Shown here: positions 18,140 through 26,418 of the stretch, one piece after another | Layout: each line of letters begins with the position of its first letter | Position numbering within the stretch: position 1 is the first letter of the stretch | Source of the DNA: Neomoorella sulfitireducens | Lineage (GTDB): Bacteria > Bacillota > DSM-521 > Neomoorellales > Neomoorellaceae | Direction: 5' to 3' | NCBI RefSeq assembly: GCF_024733845.1 | Contig: NZ_JANRHG010000011.1 | Coordinates: forward strand, 1 to 64,000 | Length of the DNA stretch: 64,000 nt | The notes under the pieces: generated by a model | Told to the model about the DNA's origin: nothing | Database searches by the model: none | The model's input: the letters and a program-made list of their open reading frames with translations, nothing else | Translations under genes and position numbers: made by a program

Positions 18140-18843
18140 GGCTCTAAAATCACTCCCAGGGTGGCGGCGATAATCGTTGCCAGGATGATGTTCCAGCTAC
18201 CGGGCCAGAGAAGGGCAATAACCACCGAAAAAAGGGCTGCAAAGGTAGCGACAATGAGGGTCTTCTTGTCCTTTAACTGCATGACGAGCAGGATAATAAA
18301 CATCGCCGGTAGAGCAAAGTTAAAGCCGAACCGGGCTGGATCGCCCATGAAGTTGCCTGCCAGGGCGCCCAGCAGTGAGGCCAAAACCCAGGACGAATGG
18401 GCCGCCAGGTTAAGGGCGAAATGGTAGGGCAGTTGGGCCTCATGGTCACGGTAATGATTTATGGCCACGGCAAAGGTTTCGTCGGTAATTTCCGCCGCCA
18501 GGAGGGCAAGGGCTCCAGGCCGGGAACGCCGTAAATAGGGTACCAGGGAGGCGCTGAAAAGCAGGTGGCGTAAGTTTACCAGGAAGACAGTGAAAATAAT
18601 GGCGGCCGCTGCCACGCCGCTACTAAACATGCTCACGGCAATAAACTGGCCGGAGCCGGCATAGAGCAGCACCGACATGAGTACCGTTTCCACCAGGTTA
18701 AAGCCTGCTTCCCTGGCCAGGACACCGTAGGCAAAGCCCAGGGGTAAATAGCCGAGGACGATGGGCAGGGCCGCCCGGACACCCTGCCACATAAGGGGGG
18801 CAACCGTCACATTGCGGGGCACAATTTCATCCTGAGGTTGCAT
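18121..18843 (-). CDS. azlC: Branched-chain amino acid exporter large subunit AzlC
   Basis: About 240 residues, several membrane helices. Family marks: LPIVLGYLPLGFAYGVLAREAG near the N-terminus (core PLGFAYGVLA), LYAGSGQFIAV, and LRHLLFSASLVPY. With AzlD it exports branched-chain amino acids. ATG 18843 is chosen because GAGAGGAG stands 8 bases before it; the longer frame from TTG 18864 has no such site. Confidence 0.88.
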   Translation of the reverse strand: MQPQDEIVPRNVTVAPLMWQGVRAALPIVLGYLPLGFAYGVLAREAGFNLVETVLMSVLLYAGSGQFIAVSMFSSGVAAAAIIFTVFLVNLRHLLFSASLVPYLRRSRPGALALLAAEITDETFAVAINHYRDHEAQLPYHFALNLAAHSSWVLASLLGALAGNFMGDPARFGFNFALPAMFIILLVMQLKDKKTLIVATFAALFSVVIALLWPGSWNIILATIIAATLGVILEPWTGKF

Positions 18844-18921
18844 CGACAAATCTCCTCTCGGCAATGATTTTATAACACTTCTCCCGCTAGCGCAATGAGA
18901 AAAAACCTGCTGTTACCAATA

Positions 18922-18949
18922 ACATCCCGGTAATAGCCGTCATAGTCTA
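18922..18949 (+). promoter_or_regulatory. Possible sporulation (sigma-K/sigma-E type) promoter
   Basis: CATAGTCTA at 18941-18949 fits the CATAnnnTA -10 of the mother-cell sigma factors, and an AC dinucleotide (18922-18923) lies 17 bases upstream as in sigma-K promoters. No good sigma-A promoter is visible here. It lies 37 bases before the small protein at 18986. The motif is short and could be chance. Confidence 0.35.
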
Positions 18950-18985
18950 TTACAGGAAAATCCCTTTTATGGAAGGAGTAATATC

Positions 18986-19276
18986 ATGAACGGTTCTCAT
19001 CATAAAACCAGGAGAGCCCTGGAAATCGACCTGGAAGAAATCAGGCTCATGGCTGAAGCAGCAGCGGCGGCGCCTTCCTTTGGTATCCGGCATACCCTGT
19101 TAAATCACATCCTTGGTGAAGTAGAGGAAGCCATGTTCTGGAACCATCACCTGGCCCATGTCATGGCCTACGAACCGCCCTATCAACCACCTTACCCGCC
19201 ACCCTATAAACCGCCCCGGCCGCCTTACTACGATGACCCTGTCCCTTACAATGAAAAACCTGAGGAAAAAAAGTAA
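18986..19276 (+). CDS. Small Pro/Tyr-rich protein, possibly spore coat
   Basis: 96 residues, not recognised as a named family. The N-terminal 60 residues are helical and acidic with an FGIRHTLLNHILGEVEEAM segment; the last 35 residues are a low-complexity PPY repeat (PYQPPYPPPYKPPRPPYYDDP). Pro/Tyr-rich tails of this kind occur in coat proteins that become cross-linked. A possible sigma-K-type promoter and the partner gene 19 bases downstream support a sporulation role, by inference. SD GGAAGGAG before the ATG. Confidence 0.6.
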   Translation: MNGSHHKTRRALEIDLEEIRLMAEAAAAAPSFGIRHTLLNHILGEVEEAMFWNHHLAHVMAYEPPYQPPYPPPYKPPRPPYYDDPVPYNEKPEEKK

Positions 19277-19295
19277 TCGGAAAGGAGAAGGAACT

Positions 19296-19526
19296 ATGCA
19301 CTGGCTGGATAAACTGCGCCAGGTCCTGCGCCTTGATGAGGAAGAGTTTAGCCTCTGGCCGGAAATAGCCGCCACAGCTCCGGACGGAGTCAAGCAAATA
19401 ATTAACAGTATGCTGGAGCGAGAAAAGAAAGAAATGGATGATATCAGAAAGATACTACAGATGTACTGCGGTACGCCAGGTTATCCTGACCCTTATAGCA
19501 GCTTTGCCGAAAAAGAAAATAAATAG
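19296..19526 (+). CDS. Small acidic protein, partner of the preceding gene
   Basis: 76 residues, no known family recognised. The helical part, PDGVKQIINSMLEREKKEMDD, resembles the helical part of the preceding protein (FGIRHTLLNHILGEVEEAM), and the C-terminus is short and Pro/Tyr containing (PGYPDPYSS). The two probably arose by duplication and share one mRNA. SD GGAGAAGG precedes the ATG at 19296; the frame is open upstream to 19158 but that part overlaps the preceding gene. Confidence 0.6.
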   Translation: MHWLDKLRQVLRLDEEEFSLWPEIAATAPDGVKQIINSMLEREKKEMDDIRKILQMYCGTPGYPDPYSSFAEKENK

Positions 19527-19538
19527 AGAGTGACAGTG

Positions 19539-19567
19539 ACCCGGGTTAAACATCCGGGTAAATTTTT
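19539..19567 (+). terminator. Terminator after the small-protein pair
   Basis: ACCCGG (19539-19544) pairs with CCGGGT (19554-19559) around a 9-base loop, followed by AAATTTTT. Moderate stem strength. Confidence 0.6.
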
Positions 19568-19671
19568 GCTGTTTCCCGGCATGGCTGATTGCGACAGGAA
19601 AAGGCGACTTTTGCCGGTGAAAAGGAGGATTTTATCCGGACAGGGCGAATTTTTGGGGAGGAGGTGCTGCC

Positions 19672-21618
19672 ATGGCTGAAAGTCCGGTTTTTGCCCTGGA
19701 CGTGGGGACTCGTAAAGTCGCGGGCCTGGTGCTGGTTCCCGGGAAAAAGGGTTACCACATCCGGGCGGCAGCAATAGTTGAACACCAGCAGCGCGCCATG
19801 CTGGACGGCCAGATCCATGATATTCCCCAGGTAGCCCTGGCCATCCAGGCGGTGAAAGAGCAACTGGAAAAAAAGTTACATATGCCTTTAAAAGAAGCAG
19901 CGGTAGCCGCTGCCGGCCGGGCGTTAAAAACCGAGCGGGCCACCGCCGGGGAAGAAATATCGCCGGCTACGGAAATCAGCAGCCAGGATGTGCTGGCCCT
20001 GGAGGCCGCAGCCGTCCAGGAAGCCGAAAAACGTCTCCTGACGGCGGGCGAAAACCAGGCGGCTTACCATTGTGTCGGTTACAGTGTGGTGGGTTACAGT
20101 CTCGACGGCCATCCCATCGGCAACCTGGTTGGCCAGCGAGGCCGGCGCATAGCCACGGAAGTTATAGCTACTTTTTTGCCCAGGGTAGTGGTGGATTCCC
20201 TGGTAGCCTCCCTGCAAAGGGCTGGCCTCTCCATGGCTTCCCTTACCCTGGAACCCATTGCCGCCAGCGCCGTGGCCGTGCCGGCGGCCATGCGGGGATT
20301 AAACCTGGTCCTGGTAGATATCGGTGCCGGCACTTCCGATATAGCCATCACCGGCCAGGGGACCATTACAGGCTATGCTATGGTGCCCTCGGCCGGCGAT
20401 GAAATTACCGAAGCCCTGGCAGAGGCCCTCCTTTTGGATTTTCATACCGCCGAAACAGTCAAACGCCAGTTGTTAAAAAATGCCAGTATAACCTTTACCG
20501 ACATTGTCGGGCAAAACCGCACCATGGCCGCAACTGCCATTATAGATATAATTAAACCGGCGGTAAACGAACTGGCCCGGCAAATTGCCAGCCAGATTAT
20601 TCTCCTGAACGGGCGCGCTCCCCAGGCAGTCCTCCTTGTAGGAGGAGGCAGCCTCACCCCGGGACTCCCTGAGGCCCTGGCCGGACAGCTGGAAATTCCG
20701 CCGGACAGGGTGGCCGTACGGGGGCGGGAAGTTTTAAACGACATCAGCGGGGCCAAAAATTTACAGGGTCCCCAGGCCATTACCCCCATAGGGATTGCCG
20801 TTACGGCATTAAAGCAACAAGGACTGGGACTGGCCCGGGTGATTGTTAATGGCCGTCCGGTACATATCCTTGCCGGTCAGCAGTTAACCGTTACCCAGGT
20901 GCTCCTGGCGGCCGGCATCCCGGCCCGTACCCTTTATGGACGCCCGGGTAAGGGCCTTGGAGTCGAGGTCAACGGGCGGCTGACCTTTCTCCGCGGTCAA
21001 CCCGGCCAGCCGGGAACCGTCCTCGTAAATAATACTCCTGCGACCCTGGATATTACCGTAAAGGCGGGGGATGAAATCCAGGTGCTCCCAGGCCGGGACG
21101 GCGCCGACGCCCGCGGGACTGTAGGCGACGTAGTACCGGAAATCACTCCATTAACTATTAACTTCAACGGGCAGCAGGTCACCCTTGAACCCATGATAAC
21201 AATGAACGGCAACCAGGTGGATTTTAACACCCCGCTGGAAGATCAAGCCCGTATAAACTACGAACCCCTTTCTACGGTAGCCCAGATACTTGCCAGGTTG
21301 GGTGAGCCCCTGGAAGGCCCCATCCTTTTAAACGGGCAGCCGGTCCGGCCCGAAGCCCCCATCAAAGATGGTGACGACTTGATAACGGGTGAAAAAGCCG
21401 GCGACCGGTTTGTAACTATTATTTTGAACGGCCAACCGGTCACCCTTAAAGTCCAGGCAGCCGAAGTGTTATTTACAGATGTTTTTAACTACCTGGATTT
21501 CCCTTCAACACCGCCACCGGGTCGAAAAAGGCTAGTTATGGAAGTTAACGGTCAACCGGCCGAATTTACTACCCCCCTGGCTGCAGGAAACCATGTAACA
21601 TTACGTTGGGACCCTTGA
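19672..21618 (+). CDS. FtsA/PilM-like ASKHA ATPase with repeated beta-rich C-terminal domains
   Basis: 648 residues. Residues 1-370 form an actin-like ATPase of the FtsA type: phosphate-1 loop FALDVGTRKVAGLVL, an FtsA-like inserted subdomain (about 55-190), phosphate-2 VLVDIGAGTSDIAI, and the adenosine motif LLVGGGSLTPGLPEAL. Residues about 375-648 hold several similar beta-rich units, each with an NGQPV/NGRPV motif (for example LNGQPVTLKV, INFNGQQVTLEP). FtsA proper is about 420 residues and ends in an amphipathic membrane helix, which I do not see; this is a Firmicutes FtsA-related protein of unknown role. It stands alone, not beside ftsZ. Start ATG behind GGGGAGGAGG. Confidence 0.75.
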   Translation: MAESPVFALDVGTRKVAGLVLVPGKKGYHIRAAAIVEHQQRAMLDGQIHDIPQVALAIQAVKEQLEKKLHMPLKEAAVAAAGRALKTERATAGEEISPATEISSQDVLALEAAAVQEAEKRLLTAGENQAAYHCVGYSVVGYSLDGHPIGNLVGQRGRRIATEVIATFLPRVVVDSLVASLQRAGLSMASLTLEPIAASAVAVPAAMRGLNLVLVDIGAGTSDIAITGQGTITGYAMVPSAGDEITEALAEALLLDFHTAETVKRQLLKNASITFTDIVGQNRTMAATAIIDIIKPAVNELARQIASQIILLNGRAPQAVLLVGGGSLTPGLPEALAGQLEIPPDRVAVRGREVLNDISGAKNLQGPQAITPIGIAVTALKQQGLGLARVIVNGRPVHILAGQQLTVTQVLLAAGIPARTLYGRPGKGLGVEVNGRLTFLRGQPGQPGTVLVNNTPATLDITVKAGDEIQVLPGRDGADARGTVGDVVPEITPLTINFNGQQVTLEPMITMNGNQVDFNTPLEDQARINYEPLSTVAQILARLGEPLEGPILLNGQPVRPEAPIKDGDDLITGEKAGDRFVTIILNGQPVTLKVQAAEVLFTDVFNYLDFPSTPPPGRKRLVMEVNGQPAEFTTPLAAGNHVTLRWDP

Positions 21619-21643
21619 CAGGTAGGCGGCAAGTTGCTATAAT
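21615..21643 (+). promoter_or_regulatory. Consensus sigma-A promoter for tRNA-Leu
   Basis: TTGACA (21615-21620), 17-bp spacer, TATAAT (21638-21643): a perfect match to the vegetative consensus. The -35 hexamer overlaps the stop codon of the FtsA-like gene. A GCTCC/GGGAGC hairpin lies between it and the tRNA. Confidence 0.9.
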
Positions 21644-21673
21644 TAATCTTGCTCCGTAAGGGAGCGATTACGA

Positions 21674-21761
21674 GCGGCAGTGGCGGAATTGGCAGACGCG
21701 CTAGATTCAGGTTCTAGTCCTGATCTACAGGGTGGGGGTTCAAATCCCTTCTGCCGCACCA
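21674..21761 (+). tRNA. tRNA-Leu (CAG)
   Basis: 88 nt including an encoded CCA. Acceptor stem GCGGCAG/CTGCCGC; anticodon stem CTAGA/TCTAG with loop TTCAGGT, anticodon CAG; a long variable arm as expected for a class-II tRNA; T-arm GGGGGTTCAAATCCC. Confidence 0.97.
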
Positions 21762-21777
21762 GTAACAATCAAAATTC

Positions 21778-21813
21778 AGCGGGCTGGTAATAAACATCAG
21801 CCCGCTGTTTTTT
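21778..21813 (+). terminator. Terminator after tRNA-Leu
   Basis: AGCGGGCTG and CAGCCCGCT form a 9-bp stem around a short AT-rich loop, followed directly by a run of seven T residues. Confidence 0.9.
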
Positions 21814-21829
21814 TAACCCACAATGTTTT

Positions 21830-22531
21830 CTAGTCAGCACCATAAACCAGATCACCTCCCAGGAAAGTCCGTCCCGTCATTTGGCAAGCTGCCAAAACAG
21901 AATAACTGCCTGCCGCTGGATCTACTACCACATCGTCCCGGTTTGTTACGGCTTCGATGAGACGTGCCTGCAGGAGGACCGGTTTGGCATGGGGATGATC
22001 GCCGCTTATTTGTTCTTCCCAGATATCCGGGATATCATGCACAGCCCATACGCCCTTGGCACGAATAGGTTTTTTCTGCACGACAAGCAGGTACTCGCAC
22101 TGCCTGCGCGTACGGTACCCCATACCCATTCTCTGTTTGTTCCAGACTACCATATCAACGATTTGCATGTTTTCGGGCAGCCAGTTTGATACCCCTTCGC
22201 AGAGGTGAAATTTATCCACCCACAGGAATAAATGCCCGCTTGGAATGAGGATGCGACTTATTCCGGAAATGAACTCTCTTATAATATTCTCAGTCATCTG
22301 GGGAAGCATTGATCTTTGCATCCCCCTGCTTACACCTTCGTTACCGTATGAAAGCTTATCCAGAACACCTCTATACTGGGGGTCAAAAAAAACGCAAGGA
22401 ACGCAATTATCGAAGATAGCTACCAGGAGGTCCCGGCCGTCGCACTTATTGCGGTAGTTATATTTAAACCTGCTATCTGCTAGGCAATTGCAGGCACCTT
22501 CAACAAGCCTTACTTTTGAGAATACTTCCAT
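21830..22531 (-). CDS. Orphan DNA methyltransferase (N6-adenine/N4-cytosine, beta-class order)
   Basis: 233 residues. Motif IV appears first as FFDPQYRG (about residue 50), then an ESF-like LILIPSGHLFLWVDKFHL region, and motif I last as VVVDPAAGSYSVLAA (about residue 205): the IV-then-I order of beta-class amino-methyltransferases. The catalytic motif is DPQY in place of the usual DPPY. No restriction endonuclease is adjacent, so it is an orphan enzyme; the target sequence is unknown. ATG with AGGAGG 12 bases upstream. Nothing nearby suggests a phage. Confidence 0.78.
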   Translation of the reverse strand: MEVFSKVRLVEGACNCLADSRFKYNYRNKCDGRDLLVAIFDNCVPCVFFDPQYRGVLDKLSYGNEGVSRGMQRSMLPQMTENIIREFISGISRILIPSGHLFLWVDKFHLCEGVSNWLPENMQIVDMVVWNKQRMGMGYRTRRQCEYLLVVQKKPIRAKGVWAVHDIPDIWEEQISGDHPHAKPVLLQARLIEAVTNRDDVVVDPAAGSYSVLAACQMTGRTFLGGDLVYGAD

Positions 22532-22870
22532 CCGTTATTATTTCCTCCTACTTCGGGTATAGCCGGCGGGGTAGTATGCCTTTAGCAAATCCACCGGCTG
22601 CCACAAAGTTCCTTGCCAAACTTATTCCCGGCAAAAGCCGGCCCGGTACGGTATCCCTGTCCCGCCATCTACCATTTATGGTAGCACATTTTTCGTGAAC
22701 TGCTAATAGCCAGGCAGGCAATCAAAGTAAAATCACCCGCGGCGTAGACCACGGAACTTTAACAAAATAAAGGGATCCCCCTTTAAAGGAGTTTTTTATT
22801 AAAAGGAGAATATAGATTGACATTGTAATGGACATTAAAATTACAGGCGAAAGGATGATAGAAGACCCAA
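22532..22870 (-). other. 339-base gap without a confident gene
   Basis: On the minus strand an open frame of about 50 codons ends at a TAG near 22552 just before the methyltransferase, but it lacks a convincing start. On the plus side there are a 6-bp hairpin AAAGGG/CCCTTT (22769-22784) followed after seven bases by six T residues, and an inverted repeat TGTAAT-N10-ATTACA (22824-22845) 26 bases before the ChrA start that could be an operator. No RNA family is recognised. Confidence 0.4.
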
Positions 22871-23419
22871 ATGTTAAAAACATTACTGGACCTTTTTATA
22901 GGTTTTGGCCGGGCGACCCTGCTGGGTTACGGGGGCGGGCCGGCGATTGTTCCCTTATATGAACATGAGGCAGTTGAAGTCTACCGCTGGGTTACCCAGG
23001 AAGAGTTCGGGCAGGCCCTGGCTTTTGGCAACGCCCTGCCTGGTCCTATTGCCACAAAGCTTACTATGTACATAGGTTACAAAGTGGCCGGCTGGTTGGG
23101 TGCTGCCGTTGCTTTAATAGCCGTAACCATTCCCGTATTTATCATCTTAATCGGCTTCTTTGCCTTTCTGGAGAAATTTAAGGATAGCCCCTTCTTAAAA
23201 GGTATGGTTAGCGGTATCCGGCCGGTAGTTTTCGTCATGCTGGCCATGCTGGCTTTCGACTTTGCCAAATATGCCTTTGCACCGAAGAACACAGGCCCCC
23301 TTAGCTGGCTACCCTTTGGCATCGCGGCCGCTTATTTTATCCTGGTCCACTATCTTAATGTGAACCCCCTCCTCGGTGTACTTGCTTCTTTAATCCTCGG
23401 AGGGATTTTCCTGAGATGA
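22871..23419 (+). CDS. Chromate transporter family protein, single-domain (short ChrA)
   Basis: 182 residues, about five to six membrane helices, one CHR domain: FIGFGRATLLGYGGGPAIVPLYE (core LGYGGGPAIVP), the FGNALPGPIATK motif, and a GPLSWLPFGIAA second half. Short ChrA proteins usually occur as adjacent pairs forming a heterodimer; here only one copy is present. It may export chromate or another oxyanion, or act elsewhere with a partner. The SD is weak (GAAAGGATG about 13 bases before the ATG). Confidence 0.82.
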   Translation: MLKTLLDLFIGFGRATLLGYGGGPAIVPLYEHEAVEVYRWVTQEEFGQALAFGNALPGPIATKLTMYIGYKVAGWLGAAVALIAVTIPVFIILIGFFAFLEKFKDSPFLKGMVSGIRPVVFVMLAMLAFDFAKYAFAPKNTGPLSWLPFGIAAAYFILVHYLNVNPLLGVLASLILGGIFLR

Positions 23420-23447
23420 GGAGAGATTATAACTGCACCGCCCATCT

Positions 23448-24809
23448 ATGGATAGTTTTCAGCTGGCCTTACTGACGGCGGCCCGGTATAATATTTTACC
23501 TTTGACTTCGAGATGCAATCTACACTGTCTCTTTTGCAGTCACCGCCAGAATCCTCCGGGAGTAGAAGCCAGGTACCTGCCTCCTTTAGATCCGGAGCAG
23601 GTTGACATTATCCTGGACTATCTGGACGGCAGCAATAAAATTGTCATTGGTGAATCGGCAACCCGGCTTATTGAGGGGGAACCAATGACCCATCCTGCCT
23701 TCCTGGCCATCCTGGCCCGGGTACGGAAACGTTTTCCCGCGGCCGTCCTACAAATTACTACCAATGGAACCTATTTAAGCAGGGAAATGGCCGCGGCCCT
23801 CACCAGCCTGAAGCCCCTGGAAATTAATCTTTCCCTCAATAGCGCCAGCCCGGCAGGGCGGTTCAAGCTCATGGGTGACGAACAACCAGACACGGCTATA
23901 AAAGCTCCTCTAACTTTAAAGCAGGCCGGCATTACCTATCACGGCAGCCTAGTTGTCCTCCCGTGGATTACCGGCTGGCCGGACGTACGGGATACTATCC
24001 TTTACCTGGCCAGTTCCGGGGCCAGGACCATTCGTATCCTTTTACCCGGTTACACGCGGCTGGCACCACCGGAGTTACGTTACCCGGAAGATTTACGGCA
24101 GCAGGTAGAAGTAGAACTAGCTTCTCTCCGCCGGCAAACGGAAATCCCATTGCTCCTGGAACCACCCTGCCTGGATGATTTGACACCGGTTGTAGAGGGG
24201 GTTATTCCCGGTACGCCGGCTTACCGGGCAGGTATAAAAAGGGGCGATATTATCCTGGCAGTAGATGGACGAAAACCGCGGACACGGGTTGAAGCTTTTC
24301 GTTTGATTTCTCAACGCGGGAAACGGTATTTAGAGGTCCGGAGGCAGGAAAAACACGAACCGGGTCCCGTTACCTGCCAGAATTTAACTTTGGAATTGTT
24401 AGTGGAAAGAAATGGCAGCGGGCTTGTTTTTAGCTGTGATTTTGACCCTGACCTTCTCCAGGAAGTTGATCTGGCCTGTCGCCGCCACCGAGCCCGGCGG
24501 GTGCTCGTGATGACTTCCGAACTGGCCGGTAATGTGATAAAGAAAGCAATGGAGTGGCTTCCATGGGATATAGAGGTAGTTACTGTAGCCAGTAACTTTT
24601 TTGGTGGCACGATCGCCTGCGCCGGTTTATTAACCTTTGATGATTTTAAGATAGCATGGCAGGAGTGGTCCCGGAAAAATTACAAGCCGGTTGATCTTAT
24701 TGTTTTGCCTTCCCTTCCTTTTGACTACCGGGGTTTCGACCTGAGGGGGCAACATTATTTTGACCTGGCTGTAACTGCCGGTGTGCCAGTAGAAGTGGCC
24801 GGAAATTAA
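23448..24809 (+). CDS. Radical SAM protein with internal PDZ and DUF512-like C-terminus
   Basis: 453 residues. Residues 1-230: radical SAM domain with C23-x3-C27-x2-C30 (CNLHCLFC), TTNGTYLS and SLNSASP. Residues about 245-310: PDZ domain (GVIPGTPAYRAGIKRGDIILAVDG, core AYRAGIKRGDIIL). Residues about 340-453: a segment ending in NFFGGTIACAGLLTFDD, resembling the end of DUF512 proteins. Those known proteins carry PDZ at the N-terminus, before the radical SAM domain, so the order here is different. Substrate unknown. Only 28 bases separate it from the ChrA-like gene, so they may be cotranscribed. Confidence 0.7.
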   Translation: MDSFQLALLTAARYNILPLTSRCNLHCLFCSHRQNPPGVEARYLPPLDPEQVDIILDYLDGSNKIVIGESATRLIEGEPMTHPAFLAILARVRKRFPAAVLQITTNGTYLSREMAAALTSLKPLEINLSLNSASPAGRFKLMGDEQPDTAIKAPLTLKQAGITYHGSLVVLPWITGWPDVRDTILYLASSGARTIRILLPGYTRLAPPELRYPEDLRQQVEVELASLRRQTEIPLLLEPPCLDDLTPVVEGVIPGTPAYRAGIKRGDIILAVDGRKPRTRVEAFRLISQRGKRYLEVRRQEKHEPGPVTCQNLTLELLVERNGSGLVFSCDFDPDLLQEVDLACRRHRARRVLVMTSELAGNVIKKAMEWLPWDIEVVTVASNFFGGTIACAGLLTFDDFKIAWQEWSRKNYKPVDLIVLPSLPFDYRGFDLRGQHYFDLAVTAGVPVEVAGN

Positions 24810-24851
24810 CTGCTCGCTATTTATAAATACTAGTTGCTCTATATAAAAACT

Positions 24852-24868
24852 CCCCGCAGGCAGCGGGG
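24852..24868 (-). terminator. Hairpin terminator between converging genes
   Basis: CCCCGC (24852-24857) pairs with GCGGGG (24863-24868). Read leftward it is followed by AGTTTTTATAT, a good T tract for the 45-residue membrane protein; read rightward the tail is TTTCCC, weaker. Confidence 0.75.
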
Positions 24869-24881
24869 TTTCCCTTGAAAC

Positions 24882-25019
24882 CTATTTATCTCCAAAAAAG
24901 AGAAGAATCAAAATCAAGAACAGGAAAAAGGCAAAGTTTCCACCGGGAAAATTTAATCCCTGGCTTCCATCCTGTACACCTTTTTTTGGACCAAACATGC
25001 TGCCGCCTTCTTCAGCCAT
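24882..25019 (-). CDS. Small single-helix membrane protein (YjcZ/sporulation-type)
   Basis: 45 residues, missed by a length cut-off. MAEEGGSMFGPKKG begins a polar, glycine-rich N-terminus; the last 16 residues are strongly hydrophobic (NFAFFLFLILILLFFG) and end GDK. This is the layout of the YjcZ-like sporulation micro-proteins found in many Firmicutes, though it is too short for certain assignment. A good SD (GGAGGTG) stands 6 bases before the ATG at 25019, and a terminator follows the stop. Confidence 0.65.
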   Translation of the reverse strand: MAEEGGSMFGPKKGVQDGSQGLNFPGGNFAFFLFLILILLFFGDK

Positions 25020-25158
25020 TGATTACACCTCCAAATGTCCGTAGTCTAATTTAGCTTATTCCTCAAAACTTAAAGATGTCACTCCATATGGCCAGAACAG
25101 CAGTCAGGGATTATAATATAAAAAGTAACCCTATATCCGGGAGAGGAGGAAAGCCCTT

Positions 25159-26370
25159 TTGCTCAAAGGGAATTGTGTTATAGCTCAATCAGGTGGCCCT
25201 ACCGCTGTGATCAATAACAGCCTGGCCGGAGCTATCGAAGCAGCTTTTCACAGTGAAGCTATTGGCGAAATTTATGGCGCCCGCAATGGTATTATGGGTA
25301 TTCTGGCCGAGAATTTTATTGACCTGCGCCGGGAAGACAAGTCTATCATCCAGGCCCTGCGTTTCACGCCGGGTGCAGCCCTTGGGTCCTGCCGGTACCA
25401 GTTAAAGAAAAAGGAAGACTATAAACAGCTCCTGGCTGTCTTTCACAAATTTAATATCCGTTATTTTTTCTACATTGGCGGCAATGACTCTATGGATACG
25501 GCCCATAAAGTTAACCTGCTGGCACAGCAAGAAGGGTATGAGCTCCGGGTTATCGGCATTCCTAAAACCATTGACAATGACTTGCCCCTGACGGATCACT
25601 GCCCGGGTTACGGTAGCGCTGCTAAATACCTGGCCACTGCTGTCCTGGAGATGGGAATTGATATTAAAAGTATTGTCACATCTACTAAAGTAGCCATTGT
25701 AGAGACAATGGGACGCAATACGGGCTGGCTGGCGGCAGCTGCGTCCCTGGCCCGGCGCCGTCCAGGGGATGCACCCCATTTAATCTACTTGCCGGAGGCA
25801 GCCTTTAATCTTGAGGCTTTTCTGGCTGATGTAGAAAAAGCCTACCGCCAGTATGGTACAGTCGTGGTAGTTGTTTCTGAAGGACTGGTTGATAAAAATG
25901 GGAATTATATATTTAATGATGCCGCTACAGTAGACGTTTTTGGCCACCAGCGCCTGGGGGGAGTAGGCCAGTTCCTGCTTAATAAAATTGAAACTGAATT
26001 AAAGATCAAGGGACGTATTTTCCTTCCGGCCGCCAGCCAGCGCAGTGCCATGCATTTGGCCTCGCGGACCGATGCTGAAGAAGCCTATAACGTAGGAAAA
26101 GTGGCGGTTGAGGAGGCATTAAAGGGGACGAGCGGGCGCATGGTGGCTATCAAGCGCCTGGATGGGGAAGAATATCGTTGTACGTATGAAATGGTCAAAC
26201 TTGAAGAAGTAGCCAATCGCGAGAAAAAGGTACCGAGGAACTGGATAAATGAGGCAGGAAACGACGTTACTTTGGATTTTATTAAGTACGCCCGTCCCTT
26301 GATCCATGGTGAAGTTGCAATACCTTATCATAACGGGATTCCTGATTATCTAGATCTAATCCCTGCATGA
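25159..26370 (+). CDS. pfp: 6-phosphofructokinase, PPi-dependent type
   Basis: 403 residues. Seen: IAQSGGPTAVINNSLAG (phosphate loop), the GGNDSMDTA motif, and PKTIDNDLPLTDHCPGYGSAA; the aspartate in GGND and the lysine in PKTIDND are the features associated with pyrophosphate use rather than ATP. MGRNTGWLAAA is the substrate-binding segment. It interconverts fructose-6-phosphate and fructose-1,6-bisphosphate reversibly, which suits an organism growing both on sugars and on C1 compounds. TTG start at 25159 behind GAGAGGAGG. The neighbours are unrelated. Confidence 0.88.
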   Translation: MLKGNCVIAQSGGPTAVINNSLAGAIEAAFHSEAIGEIYGARNGIMGILAENFIDLRREDKSIIQALRFTPGAALGSCRYQLKKKEDYKQLLAVFHKFNIRYFFYIGGNDSMDTAHKVNLLAQQEGYELRVIGIPKTIDNDLPLTDHCPGYGSAAKYLATAVLEMGIDIKSIVTSTKVAIVETMGRNTGWLAAAASLARRRPGDAPHLIYLPEAAFNLEAFLADVEKAYRQYGTVVVVVSEGLVDKNGNYIFNDAATVDVFGHQRLGGVGQFLLNKIETELKIKGRIFLPAASQRSAMHLASRTDAEEAYNVGKVAVEEALKGTSGRMVAIKRLDGEEYRCTYEMVKLEEVANREKKVPRNWINEAGNDVTLDFIKYARPLIHGEVAIPYHNGIPDYLDLIPA

Positions 26371-26418
26371 TATCCAGGTCACCAGCGTATAAATGGATAG
26401 TGAAGTGGAGTGATACCA

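Noticed and set aside
22516-22698. Short plus-strand frame upstream of ChrA
   Set aside because: No SD, overlaps the methyltransferase start on the other strand, and shows no family features.
26371-26418. preQ1 riboswitch before queT
   Set aside because: The 48-base gap lacks the preQ1 aptamer stem and the A-rich tail.
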